Shown here piece after piece: positions 19,301 to 29,173 of a DNA stretch of 64,000 nt. The DNA is from Methylobacterium sp. (lineage in GTDB: Bacteria; Pseudomonadota; Alphaproteobacteria; Rhizobiales; Beijerinckiaceae), in NCBI GenBank assembly GCA_002928875.1, contig PERO01000020.1:372001-436000 (forward strand), written 5' to 3'. The translations under genes and the position numbers were made by a program. Under the pieces are notes generated by a model. It saw only the letters and a program-made list of their open reading frames with translations, was not told the origin of the DNA and did no database searches. How positions within the stretch are numbered: position 1 is the stretch's first letter; every line of letters begins with the position of its first letter.

Positions 19301-19419
19301 TCGCGACGATCCTCACGCTGATCGTCACGCCGGCCTCGCTGCAGATGGTCGCGAATGTCGCGGCATGGCGGCAGCGCCGCCGGGCGGGACGCCTTACGCC
19401 TCGACCGTCGGCGGGCTGA
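16306..19419 (+). CDS. RND efflux permease (AcrB/HAE-type)
   Basis: The 1037-residue product is a full RND permease, a trimeric proton-driven exporter of the inner membrane. It starts MSALIRYAITHGRLTISVLLF at the ATG that overlaps the adaptor stop. Twelve helices surround two large periplasmic loops. The TM4 segment VVLFSLILAVGELVDDAIIV carries the paired Asp used for proton relay, and the C-terminal half has GLGIISLAGVIVNNNIVLIDTY. The ORF-track extension upstream is an out-of-frame shadow of the adaptor. The 3' end overlaps the convergent patatin gene by 26 bases. Long antisense ORFs over this gene are composition artefacts. Confidence 0.93.
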   Translation: MSALIRYAITHGRLTISVLLFLLVAGISSYLTIPKEAEPDVAIPIVYVSVTQRGISPEDAERLILRPLETQLKSVANIKEMRASAFEGGGFVLLEFRAGQDARRAIADVRAKVEDAKRDLPRDADEPKVTEVSLALFPVIIVAMKGEVPEQTLVRLSRQLRTAIEQVPGVLAAELKGARDEVVEILVEPTLLAAYGVSLDDLVRAVGAGNTLIAAGSLESAQGRFSVKVPSLLEKPEDILKLPVLANAGAVVRLGDVAEVRPTFKDATSITRVDGKPAITIEVSKRAGANLVDTVDAVKIVLERARPLLPSTVELVTTQDRSVNIRTMLGDLQNSVITGVLLVATVILATLGFRASLIIGLAVPFSFLAGIMGLQISGLTVNIVVLFSLILAVGELVDDAIIVTEYAERRMAEGIEPRAAYELAANKMAGPVVAATITRIAAFSPLMFWPDIVGEFMKYLPITLIATLFASLVYALFFVPALGGMLGRPSAGANEAALRPDGLYMKSVRLALKHPGKTLLATFALLIAIPVVHANLGKGVEFFPDVEPDYALVQVRARGNLSLAEKDQLTREVENRLFAMPEIATIYTRVGERPRGNDELSEDTVGIVQFEFVDWQKRRKASAIMAEIREKMADLPGIEVAVSKPKAGPPTGKPVRIELSALDPELLGPAAQQVVRFLESDSRFKDIDNGLPLPGIDWTLRIDRGEAAKVGAAAGTVGTAVQLVTNGVKLTEYRPATTDKSVDVLLRFPKEKRSIDVLDEMLVNTAAGAVPISTLVAREATRSVGTINRVNATRVLNIAANLGEGVQSAEAQADVARAIAGMGFAEKGIFVRLKGEDEERAKAGAFLTKAFTAAMFLIFAVLLAQFNSFTYVGLILSSVILSTIGVFIGLVVMQQPFGVVMTGLGIISLAGVIVNNNIVLIDTYAEFRRDGMDPTEAILKTCAERARPVVMTAMSSVLGVAPIAFGMNIEFLSREITFGAPATQWWVQLSTAMLFGLTFATILTLIVTPASLQMVANVAAWRQRRRAGRLTPRPSAG

Positions 19420-20425
19420 CGAGCGAGGCCAGGTCGAGCGTCGCCACGCGGCCGACCTTCTCGCGATTGTCGTGCAGCCACATCTCGCCCGCCTTGCGGC
19501 CGCGACCGAACAATTCCTCGATGAAATCGCGCTCGATATTCAGCTTCGAGGAGGCATTGAGATCGCCGAGCGCCTGGTCGGCATCGATGCGGTGCATGCG
19601 CAGACGACGATACCGTTCCGGCGACACCGCCTGCTGGTCGAGAAGGCGCTGCACGAACTCGATCGCGCGCAACTCGCCCATCAGGGAGGCATTGAAGGTG
19701 ATCTCGTTCAGGCGGTTCTCGATGGCGCGCGCGGTCTTGGGCGTTTCCTTGCGGATCATCCGGGTGATCTGGATCAGCAGGATGTCCTGGCTCTCGCCGG
19801 CATGAAAGAGCGGGAACAAAGCCGGATTGCCCACATAACCGCCATCCCAATAGGGCACGCCACCGATCTCCACCGCCCGGAAGACGCGCGGCAGGCAGGC
19901 TGAGGCCAGCACATGCTTCGCTTCGAGCTTCGACTGGTCGAACACGGTGACGCGGCCCGTTTGCACGTTCGTGGCCGAGATGAAAAGCCTGATCGACGTG
20001 CATTTCCGCACGAGTTCGAAGCGAATCTCGTCCTCCAGCACATCGCGCAGGGGATTCAGGTCGAGCGGATTGCTCTGGTAGGGGCTCGAGAACAGCGACA
20101 GCCATTCCCACCACAGGAAGCCGGGGCTGCTCTCGACATCCCATTGGCCCATCAAACGGCCCAGCAGGTCGCGCTGGATGAAGGAATAGGCCGCGCGGTT
20201 GGCGATCCGCTCCCAGAACCGGCGCAATTGCTCGCGCGCGCCCTGCGGCCCGCCTTCCGCATAGCCCTCGACGAGCGCGACAGCATTCATCGCGCCGGCG
20301 CTGGCACCGGAGATCGCCTCGATGCGCAAGGCCGGCTCCTCGAGCAGCGCGTCGAGCACGCCCCAGGTGAAGGCGCCATGCGCGCCGCCACCCTGCAGGG
20401 CGAGCGAAAGGGGGCGGGGTGCCAT
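19394..20425 (-). CDS. Patatin-like phospholipase/acyl hydrolase
   Basis: The 343-residue product has the patatin catalytic set: oxyanion loop GGGAHGAF at residues 12-19, nucleophile motif GASAG near 40-44, and the dyad aspartate in DGGYVGNP near 210. Patatins hydrolyse acyl esters of lipids. It lies 9 bases downstream of bdhA and is surely co-transcribed. In Legionella a bdhA-patatin (patD) operon is known, and the pairing suggests a role in PHB or lipid turnover here; this is inference. The 3' end overlaps the convergent permease gene. Confidence 0.88.
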   Translation of the reverse strand: MAPRPLSLALQGGGAHGAFTWGVLDALLEEPALRIEAISGASAGAMNAVALVEGYAEGGPQGAREQLRRFWERIANRAAYSFIQRDLLGRLMGQWDVESSPGFLWWEWLSLFSSPYQSNPLDLNPLRDVLEDEIRFELVRKCTSIRLFISATNVQTGRVTVFDQSKLEAKHVLASACLPRVFRAVEIGGVPYWDGGYVGNPALFPLFHAGESQDILLIQITRMIRKETPKTARAIENRLNEITFNASLMGELRAIEFVQRLLDQQAVSPERYRRLRMHRIDADQALGDLNASSKLNIERDFIEELFGRGRKAGEMWLHDNREKVGRVATLDLASLVSPPTVEA

Positions 20426-20434
20426 GGCGCGGGC

Positions 20435-21220
20435 TTACTGCGCGGTCCAGCCGCCGTCGATGGAATAGGTGGTGCCGGTCATCGAGGCCGCCGCATCGCT
20501 GCACAGGAACACCGTCAGCGCCGCCACCTGCTCGACCGTGACGAATTCCTTCGTCGGCTGTGCCGCGAGAAGCACCTCCTTCTTCACCTGCTCCTCGTTC
20601 ATGTTGCGGGCCTTCATGGTGTCGGGGATCTGCCGCTCGACGAGCGGGGTCCAGACATAGCCCGGCGCGATGGAATTCATGGTGATCTTGTGGGTCGCCA
20701 CTTCAAGCGCCACGGTCTTCGTGAAGCCGGCGACGCCATGCTTCGCGGCGACATAGGCGCTCTTGAAGGGCGAGGCGACGAGGCTGTGCGCCGAGGAGAT
20801 GTTGACGATCCGGCCCCAGCCATTCTTCTTCATGCCGGGAATCACCGCCTTGGTGGCGTAGAAGGACGCCGAGAGGTTGATGCGCAGGATCTGCTCCCAC
20901 TTCTCGTCCGGGAAATCCTCAACCGGCGACACGAACTGGATGCCGGCATTGTTGACGAGAATATCGACCGAGCCGAATTCCGCGCCGGTCTTCGCGACCA
21001 TGTCGCGGATTTCAGCCGGCTCGAGCATGTTGGCGCCGTGATAGCCGACCTTCACGCCGAATTCCTGGGCCACGGCGGCGCGCGTCTTCTCGATCTCGCC
21101 GGCATCGCCGAGGCCGTTCAGCATCACGTTGACGCCTTCCGCCGCGAGCGCGCGGGCGATGCCGAGCCCGATGCCGCTGGTCGAGCCCGTGATGATCGCG
21201 TTCTTGCCCTTGAGCGCCAT
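20435..21220 (-). CDS. 3-hydroxybutyrate dehydrogenase
   Basis: The 261-residue short-chain dehydrogenase has the N-terminal cofactor loop TGSTSGIGLGIA, NNAGIQF, and the catalytic Ser plus YVAAKHG. The match is to bacterial D-3-hydroxybutyrate dehydrogenase, including the VSPVEDFPDEKWEQILRINL block and the HKITMNSIAPGYVWTPLVE stretch. It oxidises 3-hydroxybutyrate to acetoacetate with NAD in PHB breakdown. The start is the ATG at 21220 with AGGAG upstream; the ORF track's additional 30 residues reach into the divergent promoter region. Its operon partner is a patatin hydrolase. phaA and phaB lie 14 kb away. Confidence 0.92.
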   Translation of the reverse strand: MALKGKNAIITGSTSGIGLGIARALAAEGVNVMLNGLGDAGEIEKTRAAVAQEFGVKVGYHGANMLEPAEIRDMVAKTGAEFGSVDILVNNAGIQFVSPVEDFPDEKWEQILRINLSASFYATKAVIPGMKKNGWGRIVNISSAHSLVASPFKSAYVAAKHGVAGFTKTVALEVATHKITMNSIAPGYVWTPLVERQIPDTMKARNMNEEQVKKEVLLAAQPTKEFVTVEQVAALTVFLCSDAAASMTGTTYSIDGGWTAQ

Positions 21221-21338
21221 GGTCCTGTCTCCTGATCCGTTGGATTGTGCACTGCACTCTAGCGAGATCGGAACCGGCTGGCCAGTTTCCGGCGATGACA
21301 ATCTCGCCATTTGCCGGTTGAGGCCCTATAGAACAGGC

Positions 21339-21844
21339 ATGAGTTTGCTCGAACGTCCTTCCTCCTGCTGCGGGCATGATCACGGCCCCTCGATCGCCCG
21401 GCTTCTGGCCGAGGCGGAGGCCGCCTGCCGGGCGCGCGGGGTCCGTCTGACGGACCAGCGCCGCGATGTGCTCCACGCCCTGCTGGAACATGGCCACCCG
21501 CTCGGCGCCTATGATCTCATCGAGAAGCTGCGCCCGGCGACCGGCCGCAGCCCCGCGCCCATCGTCATCTACCGGGCTCTGGATTTCCTGCAGCAGCAGG
21601 GCCTGATCCATCGGCTCGAAACGCTCAACGCGTTCATCGCCTGCCCGCATCATCACCGGGCGGGTGAACGCATCGCCTTCCTCATCTGCGAGACGTGCAG
21701 CCATGTGGACGAGGTGGCGGCGAAGGAGATAGACGTAGCCCTGCAAGGTCTTGCCACCCGGCACGGCTTTTCCACCAACCGCACGGTGATCGAGATGGCC
21801 GGCACCTGCCGCGCCTGTCGCACCGCCAGCGAGGCCCGCGCTTC

Positions 21845-21848
<4 letters not shown>
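21339..21848 (+). CDS. Fur family transcriptional regulator, Zur type
   Basis: The 169-residue product has a Fur winged helix ([26 protein letters not shown]) and a C-terminal metal-binding domain. The stretch [16 protein letters not shown] and the pairs CETCSHVDE and CRAC match alphaproteobacterial Zur, where the paired cysteines hold structural zinc and nearby His residues sense it. The N-terminus carries extra Cys/His (SSCCGHDHG). It would repress zinc-uptake genes when zinc is replete. Its stop overlaps the ispG start as ATGA, giving tight translational coupling to an isoprenoid enzyme. Confidence 0.87.
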
Positions 21849-23101
<1,253 letters not shown>

Positions 23102-23131
23102 GGATCTTGCCGCGCTGAGGGTCCCGGCGCT

Positions 23132-23815
23132 TCAGGCGGCCGCGACGAGGCTCTGGAACAGGCCGAGCCCGTCCGTGCCGCCGACGAGGCTTTCGACCAG
23201 GTTCTCCGGGTGCGGCATCATGCCGAGCACGCGGAGATTCTCCGAATAGACCCCGGCGATCGCGTTTCGTGAGCCGTTCGGGTTTCGCTTCGTCACGTCG
23301 CCATCGGCATCGCAATAGCGGAAGGCCACGCGGCCCTCGCCCTCGAGCCGCGCGAGGGTGTCATCATCCGTGACGTAATTGCCCTCGCCATGAGCGATGC
23401 AGACCTCGATCACCTGGCCGGCCTGATAATGGCGGGTGAAATCGGTATCGCCGCGCGTGACCTTCAGATGCTGCATGCGGCAGACGAATTTCAGCCCGGC
23501 ATTGCGCATCAACACGCCGGGCAAGAGGCCCGCCTCGCAGGCGATCTGGAAGCCGTTGCACACCGCGAGCACGTAGCCGCCCTTCGCCGCATGGGCCCGC
23601 ACCGCATCCATGATCGGCGCGCGGGCGGCAATGGCGCCGCAGCGCAGGTAATCGCCGTAGGAGAAGCCGCCCGGCAGCACCACGACATCCGTGCCAGTGG
23701 GCAAGGCCGAATCGGCGTGCCAGGCATGCACCGCCTCGCCGCCCGCGAGCGTGAAGGCGCGGGCGATATCGTCCTGGCGGTTGATTCCGGGGAAGGTGAT
23801 GACAGCGGCGCGCAT
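23132..23815 (-). CDS. purQ: Phosphoribosylformylglycinamidine synthase, glutaminase subunit PurQ
   Basis: The 227-residue class I glutamine amidotransferase supplies ammonia for making FGAM in purine synthesis. The nucleophile elbow is AVCNGFQIACEAGLLPG (catalytic Cys in C-N-G), and the His-Glu pair lies in MMPHPENLVE. VLPGGFSYGDYLRCG, the typical PurQ oxyanion region, is present. The start at 23815 overlaps the last base of the purS stop. The 330-residue ORF-track version includes the purS region in another frame. PurL, the synthase partner, is not in the window. Confidence 0.96.
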   Translation of the reverse strand: MRAAVITFPGINRQDDIARAFTLAGGEAVHAWHADSALPTGTDVVVLPGGFSYGDYLRCGAIAARAPIMDAVRAHAAKGGYVLAVCNGFQIACEAGLLPGVLMRNAGLKFVCRMQHLKVTRGDTDFTRHYQAGQVIEVCIAHGEGNYVTDDDTLARLEGEGRVAFRYCDADGDVTKRNPNGSRNAIAGVYSENLRVLGMMPHPENLVESLVGGTDGLGLFQSLVAAA

Positions 23816-24057
23816 CACCCCACCACCTCGATCCGGTAATTCTCGACCACGGTGTTGGCGAGCAGCTTCTCGCAGGCCTGCTTCAGCAGATCCTCGGCGC
23901 GGGTTTTGTCGGCCGTATCGACCTCGATATCGAAGACCTTGCCCTGCCGCACGGAACCGATGCCGTCGAGGCCGAAGGATTTCAGCGCGCCTTCGATCGC
24001 CTTGCCCTGCGGGTCGAGAACGCCATTCTTGAGGGTGACGGTGACGCGGGCTTTCAT
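23815..24057 (-). CDS. purS: Phosphoribosylformylglycinamidine synthase subunit PurS
   Basis: The 80-residue product starts MKARVTVTLKNGVLDPQGKA and contains IGSVRQGKVFDIEVD, the PurS fold. PurS bridges PurQ and the small-type PurL so that ammonia can pass between active sites. The ATG at 24057 matches the family start, and the ORF track's 25 extra residues are rejected. It overlaps purQ by one base, and together they lie downstream of purC in the order purC-purS-purQ, but a 175-base gap with palindromic repeats separates purC. Confidence 0.95.
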   Translation of the reverse strand: MKARVTVTLKNGVLDPQGKAIEGALKSFGLDGIGSVRQGKVFDIEVDTADKTRAEDLLKQACEKLLANTVVENYRIEVVG

Positions 24058-24138
24058 GGGATCGGCCTTGGTGCTGAAGGAGAAACGATGCCCGCGGATT
24101 AAGGCTTTTGCCAAATCTGTGCAACCGCTCACAATGTC

Positions 24139-24221
24139 ATTCCCGGCGGCTCGCCGAGCCGGCCGGGAATCGAGTTGAGGGTCCCAAGGATGGATTCCCG
24201 CCCGCCTGCGGCGTCGGGAAT
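24139..24221. repeat. Intergenic palindromic repeats between purC and purS
   Basis: The first palindrome is ATTCCCGGCGGCTC, GCC, GAGCCGGCCGGGAAT (24139-24170), a near-perfect 14-base stem with one bulge. The second is ATTCCCG...CGGGAAT (24194-24221) with a GC-rich inner part. Their CATTCCCGG ends resemble the ATTCCGGG palindromes after groEL. They lie within the purC-purS transcript, without T-runs. Confidence 0.8.
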
Positions 24222-24232
24222 GACACCAGACC

Positions 24233-24997
24233 TCACTGCACCAGTTTCGGGCCGCCTGCGACGGGATTTTCGCCTTCGGTCAGGATGCCGAGGCGGCGCG
24301 CCACTTCCGAATAGGCCTCGATCAGCCCGCCCATGTCGCGGCGGAAGCGGTCCTTGTCCATCTTGTCGTTCGACTTGATGTCCCAGAGGCGGCACGAATC
24401 CGGGGAGATTTCATCCGCCACCACGATGCGCATCATGTCGCCTTCGTAGAGCCGGCCGCATTCCATCTTGAAATCGACGAGCCGGATGCCGACGCCGAGG
24501 AACAGGCCGGTGAGGAAATCATTGACGCGGATGGCCAGCGCCATGATGTCGTCGATCTCCTGCGGGGTCGCCCAGCCGAAGGCGGTGACATGCTCTTCCG
24601 AGACCATCGGATCGTTGAGCTGGTCGTTCTTGTAGTAGAACTCGATGATCGAGCGCGGCAGCGGCATGCCCTCGTCGAGGCCGAGACGCTGCGCCAGCGA
24701 GCCGGCCGCCACGTTGCGCACCACCACTTCCAGCGGGATGATCTCGACCTCGCGGATCAACTGCTCGCGCATGTTGAGCCGCTTGATGAAATGCGTCGGC
24801 ACGCCGATCGAGTTCAGCTGGTTGAAGATGTATTCGGAGATGCGGTTGTTCAGCACGCCCTTGCCATCGATGATGTCGTGCTTCTTCGCGTTGAACGCGG
24901 TGGCATCATCCTTGAAATGCTGGACGAGTGTTCCGGGTTCGGGGCCCTCGAACAGGACCTTGGCCTTGCCTTCGTAGATGCGGCGGCGACGATTCAT
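24233..24997 (-). CDS. purC: Phosphoribosylaminoimidazole-succinocarboxamide (SAICAR) synthase
   Basis: The 254-residue product begins [20 protein letters not shown], the usual start of alphaproteobacterial PurC. It joins CAIR and aspartate with ATP in purine synthesis. Present motifs are [32 protein letters not shown], and the ATP-site block [10 protein letters not shown] and [15 protein letters not shown] second possible start ten codons upstream (25027) has AGGAG at a long 11-base distance; the conserved start is kept although its own ribosome-binding site is weak. The palindromic repeats and purS-purQ follow. Confidence 0.95.
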   Translation of the reverse strand: MNRRRRIYEGKAKVLFEGPEPGTLVQHFKDDATAFNAKKHDIIDGKGVLNNRISEYIFNQLNSIGVPTHFIKRLNMREQLIREVEIIPLEVVVRNVAAGSLAQRLGLDEGMPLPRSIIEFYYKNDQLNDPMVSEEHVTAFGWATPQEIDDIMALAIRVNDFLTGLFLGVGIRLVDFKMECGRLYEGDMMRIVVADEISPDSCRLWDIKSNDKMDKDRFRRDMGGLIEAYSEVARRLGILTEGENPVAGGPKLVQ

Positions 24998-25300
24998 CGG
25001 GATGTACCGGGCTTTCAGAAAATCCATGGGTGCCGTGGCTCCTTCATGCGCGAGAAGCGCCGGCATGGGCGGGTCCGGGCCTTGAGCCGGGACCGGCGCG
25101 AAAAAGAATTTCGCGCGGGGCCCGACAGGGCCGTTCCCTGCCTCCCTAGCCTATCCCGCCGCCAGATACAATGTTGCGTTGCCAGATCGCCGGGGACAGG
25201 CCCGCCATGGAGGGCGTGCATCGACCATTGATTTCAGACGGATCGAACCCTATTCCCAACAGGAGACTTCCCGCGACCTTCCCCAGGCAGAGGCCCCACC
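24998..25300. other. 303-base gap with a GC-rich palindrome
   Basis: This divergent region lies between purC and the zeta-subunit gene. GCGCGAAA-aagaa-TTTCGCGC (25096-25116) is a perfect 8-base stem, flanked by GGTCCGGGCC...GGGACC partial inverted repeats. Promoters for both sides must be here, but I cannot assign boxes. No coding sequence is visible apart from the possible ten-codon purC extension. Confidence 0.5.
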
Positions 25301-25624
25301 ATGACCACTTTCGACGAACGCAAGGATGCCGCCGAGAAGAGGTTCGCGCATGATGCCGAACTTGAATTCAAGGCCAATGCCCGCCGCAACAAACTGCTCG
25401 GCCTCTGGGTCGCGGAAAAGCTCGGGAAATCGGGCGCCGAGGCGGATGCCTATGCCAAATCGGTCGTGATGGCCGATTTCGAGGAAGCCGGCGACGACGA
25501 TGTCCTGCGCAAGGTCAAGAAGGATCTGGACGCCGGCGGCGTTGCGCTGGATGATGCCACGATCCGCAAGGCGATGGCCGAGCTTCTTTCCCGCGCGATC
25601 GAGGAGATCCGGGCGGGTCGCTGA
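25301..25624 (+). CDS. F1-ATPase inhibitor zeta subunit (DUF1476)
   Basis: The 107-residue helical protein beginning MTTFDERKDAAEKRFAHDAE matches DUF1476. In Paracoccus this family is the zeta subunit that blocks ATP hydrolysis by the F1Fo-ATP synthase by inserting its N-terminal segment into the F1 head. The N-terminal inhibitory region (about 1-20) and the AYAKSVVMADFEEAGDDDVL block are conserved. It is confined to Alphaproteobacteria, which supports the lineage call. The ATG at 25301 is preceded by AGGCAGAGG. It stands alone, 54 bases before the aldolase gene. Confidence 0.92.
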   Translation: MTTFDERKDAAEKRFAHDAELEFKANARRNKLLGLWVAEKLGKSGAEADAYAKSVVMADFEEAGDDDVLRKVKKDLDAGGVALDDATIRKAMAELLSRAIEEIRAGR

Positions 25625-25678
25625 ACGAAGTTCCTCGCCCGGGCCATTCTGAGGCCAAAACGGCCGCGAGGAGAGACG

Positions 25679-26455
25679 ATGAGTGACCACCTGACCGGAT
25701 TCCGGGCACGGCTCGAGGCCGGGCCCACCGTTTTTGCGGCCTGGTGCGGCATGCGGGAACCTGCGGTCCTCGAAACCATCCTGCGCGAGGGGTTCGATTG
25801 CGCGATCCTCGACTGGCAGCACGGCTATCACGACCAGACCTCCATCGAGACCGCGATCCTCACCGCGCAGGCGCAGCGCAAGCCGGCGCTTGTGCGCATC
25901 GGTGTCGGCGACTTTGCCGGCGCGGCGCGCTTCCTCGATTGGGGTGCCATCGGCATCATCGCGCCCATGATCAATTCCGCCGCCGATGCGCGGATGATGG
26001 TGGATTTCCTGAAATATCCACCGCATGGCGGGCGCTCCTGGGGGCCGACCCGCGCGACCGCGATGCTGGGCTTCACCAATCCCGAACAGGTGAAGCGCGG
26101 CAATGATGTCACGCTCGCCATCGCGATGATCGAGACGCGCGCCGCACTGGCTGCGCTGGATGACATTCTCGCAGTGCCGGGGATTGATGGCGTGTTCGTA
26201 GGGCCGGCCGATCTCTCGATCACGCTCACGGGCGGCGCGACCGTCGATCCGCTCCATGCCGAGGTGACGGCTGCGCTGAAGGTCGTGGCGCAGAAGGGCC
26301 GTGCAGCGGGCAAGATCGTCTCCGCCTTCTGCCCGGACGGGGCGCGCGCGAACGAATTGACGACAATGGGCTATCAGCTTCTGTCCGTCGGCACGGACGG
26401 TTTTATGCTGCGTTCGGCCGCGCGCGCGGAACTGGCGAAAGCAAAGAGCGGCTGA
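25679..26455 (+). CDS. HpcH/HpaI-type aldolase/citrate lyase family protein
   Basis: The 258-residue product has the class II pyruvate-aldolase barrel of HpcH/HpaI: CAILDWQHGYHD (metal/base region), GIIAPMINSAADARMMVDF, GGRSWGPTRA, MIETRAALAALDDIL with the metal-binding Glu, and VFVGPADLSITL with the metal-binding Asp. Members reversibly cleave 4-hydroxy-2-oxo acids to pyruvate and an aldehyde. There are no pathway neighbours, so the actual substrate is open. GAGGAGAGACG lies just before the ATG. Confidence 0.88.
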   Translation: MSDHLTGFRARLEAGPTVFAAWCGMREPAVLETILREGFDCAILDWQHGYHDQTSIETAILTAQAQRKPALVRIGVGDFAGAARFLDWGAIGIIAPMINSAADARMMVDFLKYPPHGGRSWGPTRATAMLGFTNPEQVKRGNDVTLAIAMIETRAALAALDDILAVPGIDGVFVGPADLSITLTGGATVDPLHAEVTAALKVVAQKGRAAGKIVSAFCPDGARANELTTMGYQLLSVGTDGFMLRSAARAELAKAKSG

Positions 26456-26458
26456 AGC

Positions 26459-27112
26459 CTATCGCGGCAGGTTCTGCGCGATGAATTCGCCGCCATGGCG
26501 CAGGCCATCGGGATCGATCCCGTGGCCGACCCCGATCGAGAGATGCCACTGGCAGGGGATTTCCGCCTTGCCGAGGCTCGCCATCGCATCGAAGAGCGCA
26601 TCGACTGGGATCACGTTGTCCTGATCGCCGTGCACGAGGAGGATGGGCGGCCGGCCGGTCGCCTGTTCCTTGAGATGCTCACCGCCGACGAGATGGCCGG
26701 AATAGCCGATGATCGCCGCTGGCGGCACGCGCCGGCGCAAGCCGACATGCAAGGCCGTCATCGCGCCCTGGCTGAACCCCACCAGCACCAGCCGGTTCGC
26801 CGGCAGGCCGTGCCGCGCGAGTTCGGCATCGAGGAAGGAATCGACATCCGCCTGCACCTGGTTCACGCCGCGCCAGCGTTCACCGGGGTCGCGAAAGGTC
26901 AGTTCCCACCATTGCCGGCCCGCCGGCGACATGCCGCAGGGTTCGGGCGCATGGGGCGAGATGAAGGCCGCATCGGGCAGGATCTCCTGCCAGTTCTGGC
27001 CGAGGCCGATCAGATCGTTTCCGTCCGCGCCATAGCCATGCATGAAGACCACGAGCGCGCGAGCCTGGCCGGATGCGGGCCTCAGGCGGGGACCATCGAG
27101 CGGACGGGGCAT
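26459..27112 (-). CDS. Phospholipase/carboxylesterase (alpha/beta hydrolase)
   Basis: The 217-residue product has the nucleophile elbow GFSQGAMTAL near residue 114, an oxyanion-side motif VVFMHGYGADGNDL, and catalytic Asp/His in VHGDQDNVIPV and GVGHGI. It belongs to the carboxylesterase/phospholipase 2 family (YpfH/EstB-like) of small cytoplasmic esterases with broad substrates. The stop lies three bases from the end of the convergent aldolase gene. There is a 71-base gap from the ABC permease stop upstream on the same strand. Confidence 0.9.
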   Translation of the reverse strand: MPRPLDGPRLRPASGQARALVVFMHGYGADGNDLIGLGQNWQEILPDAAFISPHAPEPCGMSPAGRQWWELTFRDPGERWRGVNQVQADVDSFLDAELARHGLPANRLVLVGFSQGAMTALHVGLRRRVPPAAIIGYSGHLVGGEHLKEQATGRPPILLVHGDQDNVIPVDALFDAMASLGKAEIPCQWHLSIGVGHGIDPDGLRHGGEFIAQNLPR

Positions 27113-27183
27113 GGCATTCTCCGGGCTGGTTCAGGCGCAAGCTCTTCACGCGAACCGGAAACCGCCTCGCTTGAGCATGCAGG

Positions 27184-28416
27184 TCAGGCCGCGCGCAAGG
27201 CCTCGACCGGATCGAGCCGCGCCGCCCGGAAAGCGGGATAGAAGCCCGAGACGATCCCGACAAGCCCGGAGAACACGAAAGCCACCACCACCACCCACGG
27301 ATCGATGAGCAGGGGCCAGCCGGCCTTCATCGCCGTGACGATGGCGATGCCGATGCCGATCCCGATGCCGATCATGCCGCCGATCAGCGCGATGGTCGTC
27401 GCCTCGATCAGGAACTGGCCCATCACGTCGAGCGGGCGCGCGCCCACGGCCATCCTGAGGCCGATCTCCTTCGTGCGCTCCGTCACCGAAACCAGCATGA
27501 TGTTCATGATGCCGATGCCGCCGACGACGAGGCTCACCGCCGCCACCGAGAGCAGCAGCATCGCCATGGTGCGGGCGCTCTCCTCGCGCGTCGCCTGGAT
27601 CTCGGCCATGTTCCGAAGCGAGAAATCGTCGTCGCGGCCATCCTGCAGGCGATGGCGCTGGCGCAGCAGGCGCTTCATCTCCTCCTCGGCGGCGGATAGG
27701 TCCTCGCCTTCCCTGATCTTCACCATGATCTGGTTGACCGAGCGGTTCTTGGCGCGGTTCGTGCCCACCACGCGCTGGCGGGCCGTCTGCAGCGGCAGCA
27801 GGATCACGTCATCCTGGTCCTGGCCGAACATGCTCTGCCCTTTCGGGCTCATCACGCCGATCACCTCGAACGGCACGTTGCGCACGCGGATCTGCGCGCC
27901 GACGGGATCATTCCCGCCGAAGAGTTCGCGCAGCACGCTCTGGCCGATCAGCGCGACCTGTCCGCCGCGGCGGGTTTCCTCCTCGGAGAATTCGCGCCCA
28001 CGTTCCACCGCCCAGTCTCGCGCGACGAAGTAATCGAGATCGACGCCGACCGCGCTCGTCGCCCAGTTCTGGCTCCCGTAGACCGCCTGCACGCCGCCGC
28101 GCACCAGCGGGGCCGCGGCCTGCACGGCGGGGATCTCCGCCTTCAGCGCCTGCGCATCGGCATCGGTCAGTGTCGAGGCATTGCCCGTGCCGAGCCGCGC
28201 GCCGCCCTGCGTGATGTTGCCGGGGATAACGATGATGAGATTGGCGCCGAGCGACTGGATCTGCGCGTTCACCCGCTCGCGCGCGCCGTTCCCCACCGCG
28301 ACCATCGCGATCACCGCCGCGACGCCGATCACGATGCCGAGCATCGTCAGCACCGAGCGCAGGGCATGCGCGCGGATGGCCGCAAACGAGGAGAGGATGG
28401 CGTCGAGGAAGCTCAT
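27184..28416 (-). CDS. MacB-type ABC transporter permease
   Basis: The 410-residue protein has an N-terminal helix ([22 protein letters not shown]), a large periplasmic MacB_PCD domain at about 40-280, and three C-terminal helices with the FtsX domain including [24 protein letters not shown]. This is the MacB half without the fused ATPase, which is encoded just upstream. Mechanotransmission pumps of this type export lipoproteins, peptides or macrolides through a MacA adaptor. The start at 28416 is 10 bases after the ATPase stop; the ORF track's 17 extra residues lie in the ATPase gene. Confidence 0.92.
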   Translation of the reverse strand: MSFLDAILSSFAAIRAHALRSVLTMLGIVIGVAAVIAMVAVGNGARERVNAQIQSLGANLIIVIPGNITQGGARLGTGNASTLTDADAQALKAEIPAVQAAAPLVRGGVQAVYGSQNWATSAVGVDLDYFVARDWAVERGREFSEEETRRGGQVALIGQSVLRELFGGNDPVGAQIRVRNVPFEVIGVMSPKGQSMFGQDQDDVILLPLQTARQRVVGTNRAKNRSVNQIMVKIREGEDLSAAEEEMKRLLRQRHRLQDGRDDDFSLRNMAEIQATREESARTMAMLLLSVAAVSLVVGGIGIMNIMLVSVTERTKEIGLRMAVGARPLDVMGQFLIEATTIALIGGMIGIGIGIGIAIVTAMKAGWPLLIDPWVVVVAFVFSGLVGIVSGFYPAFRAARLDPVEALRAA

Positions 28417-28426
28417 GGCCGCAAGC

Positions 28427-29170
<744 letters not shown>

Positions 29171-29173
29171 GGC

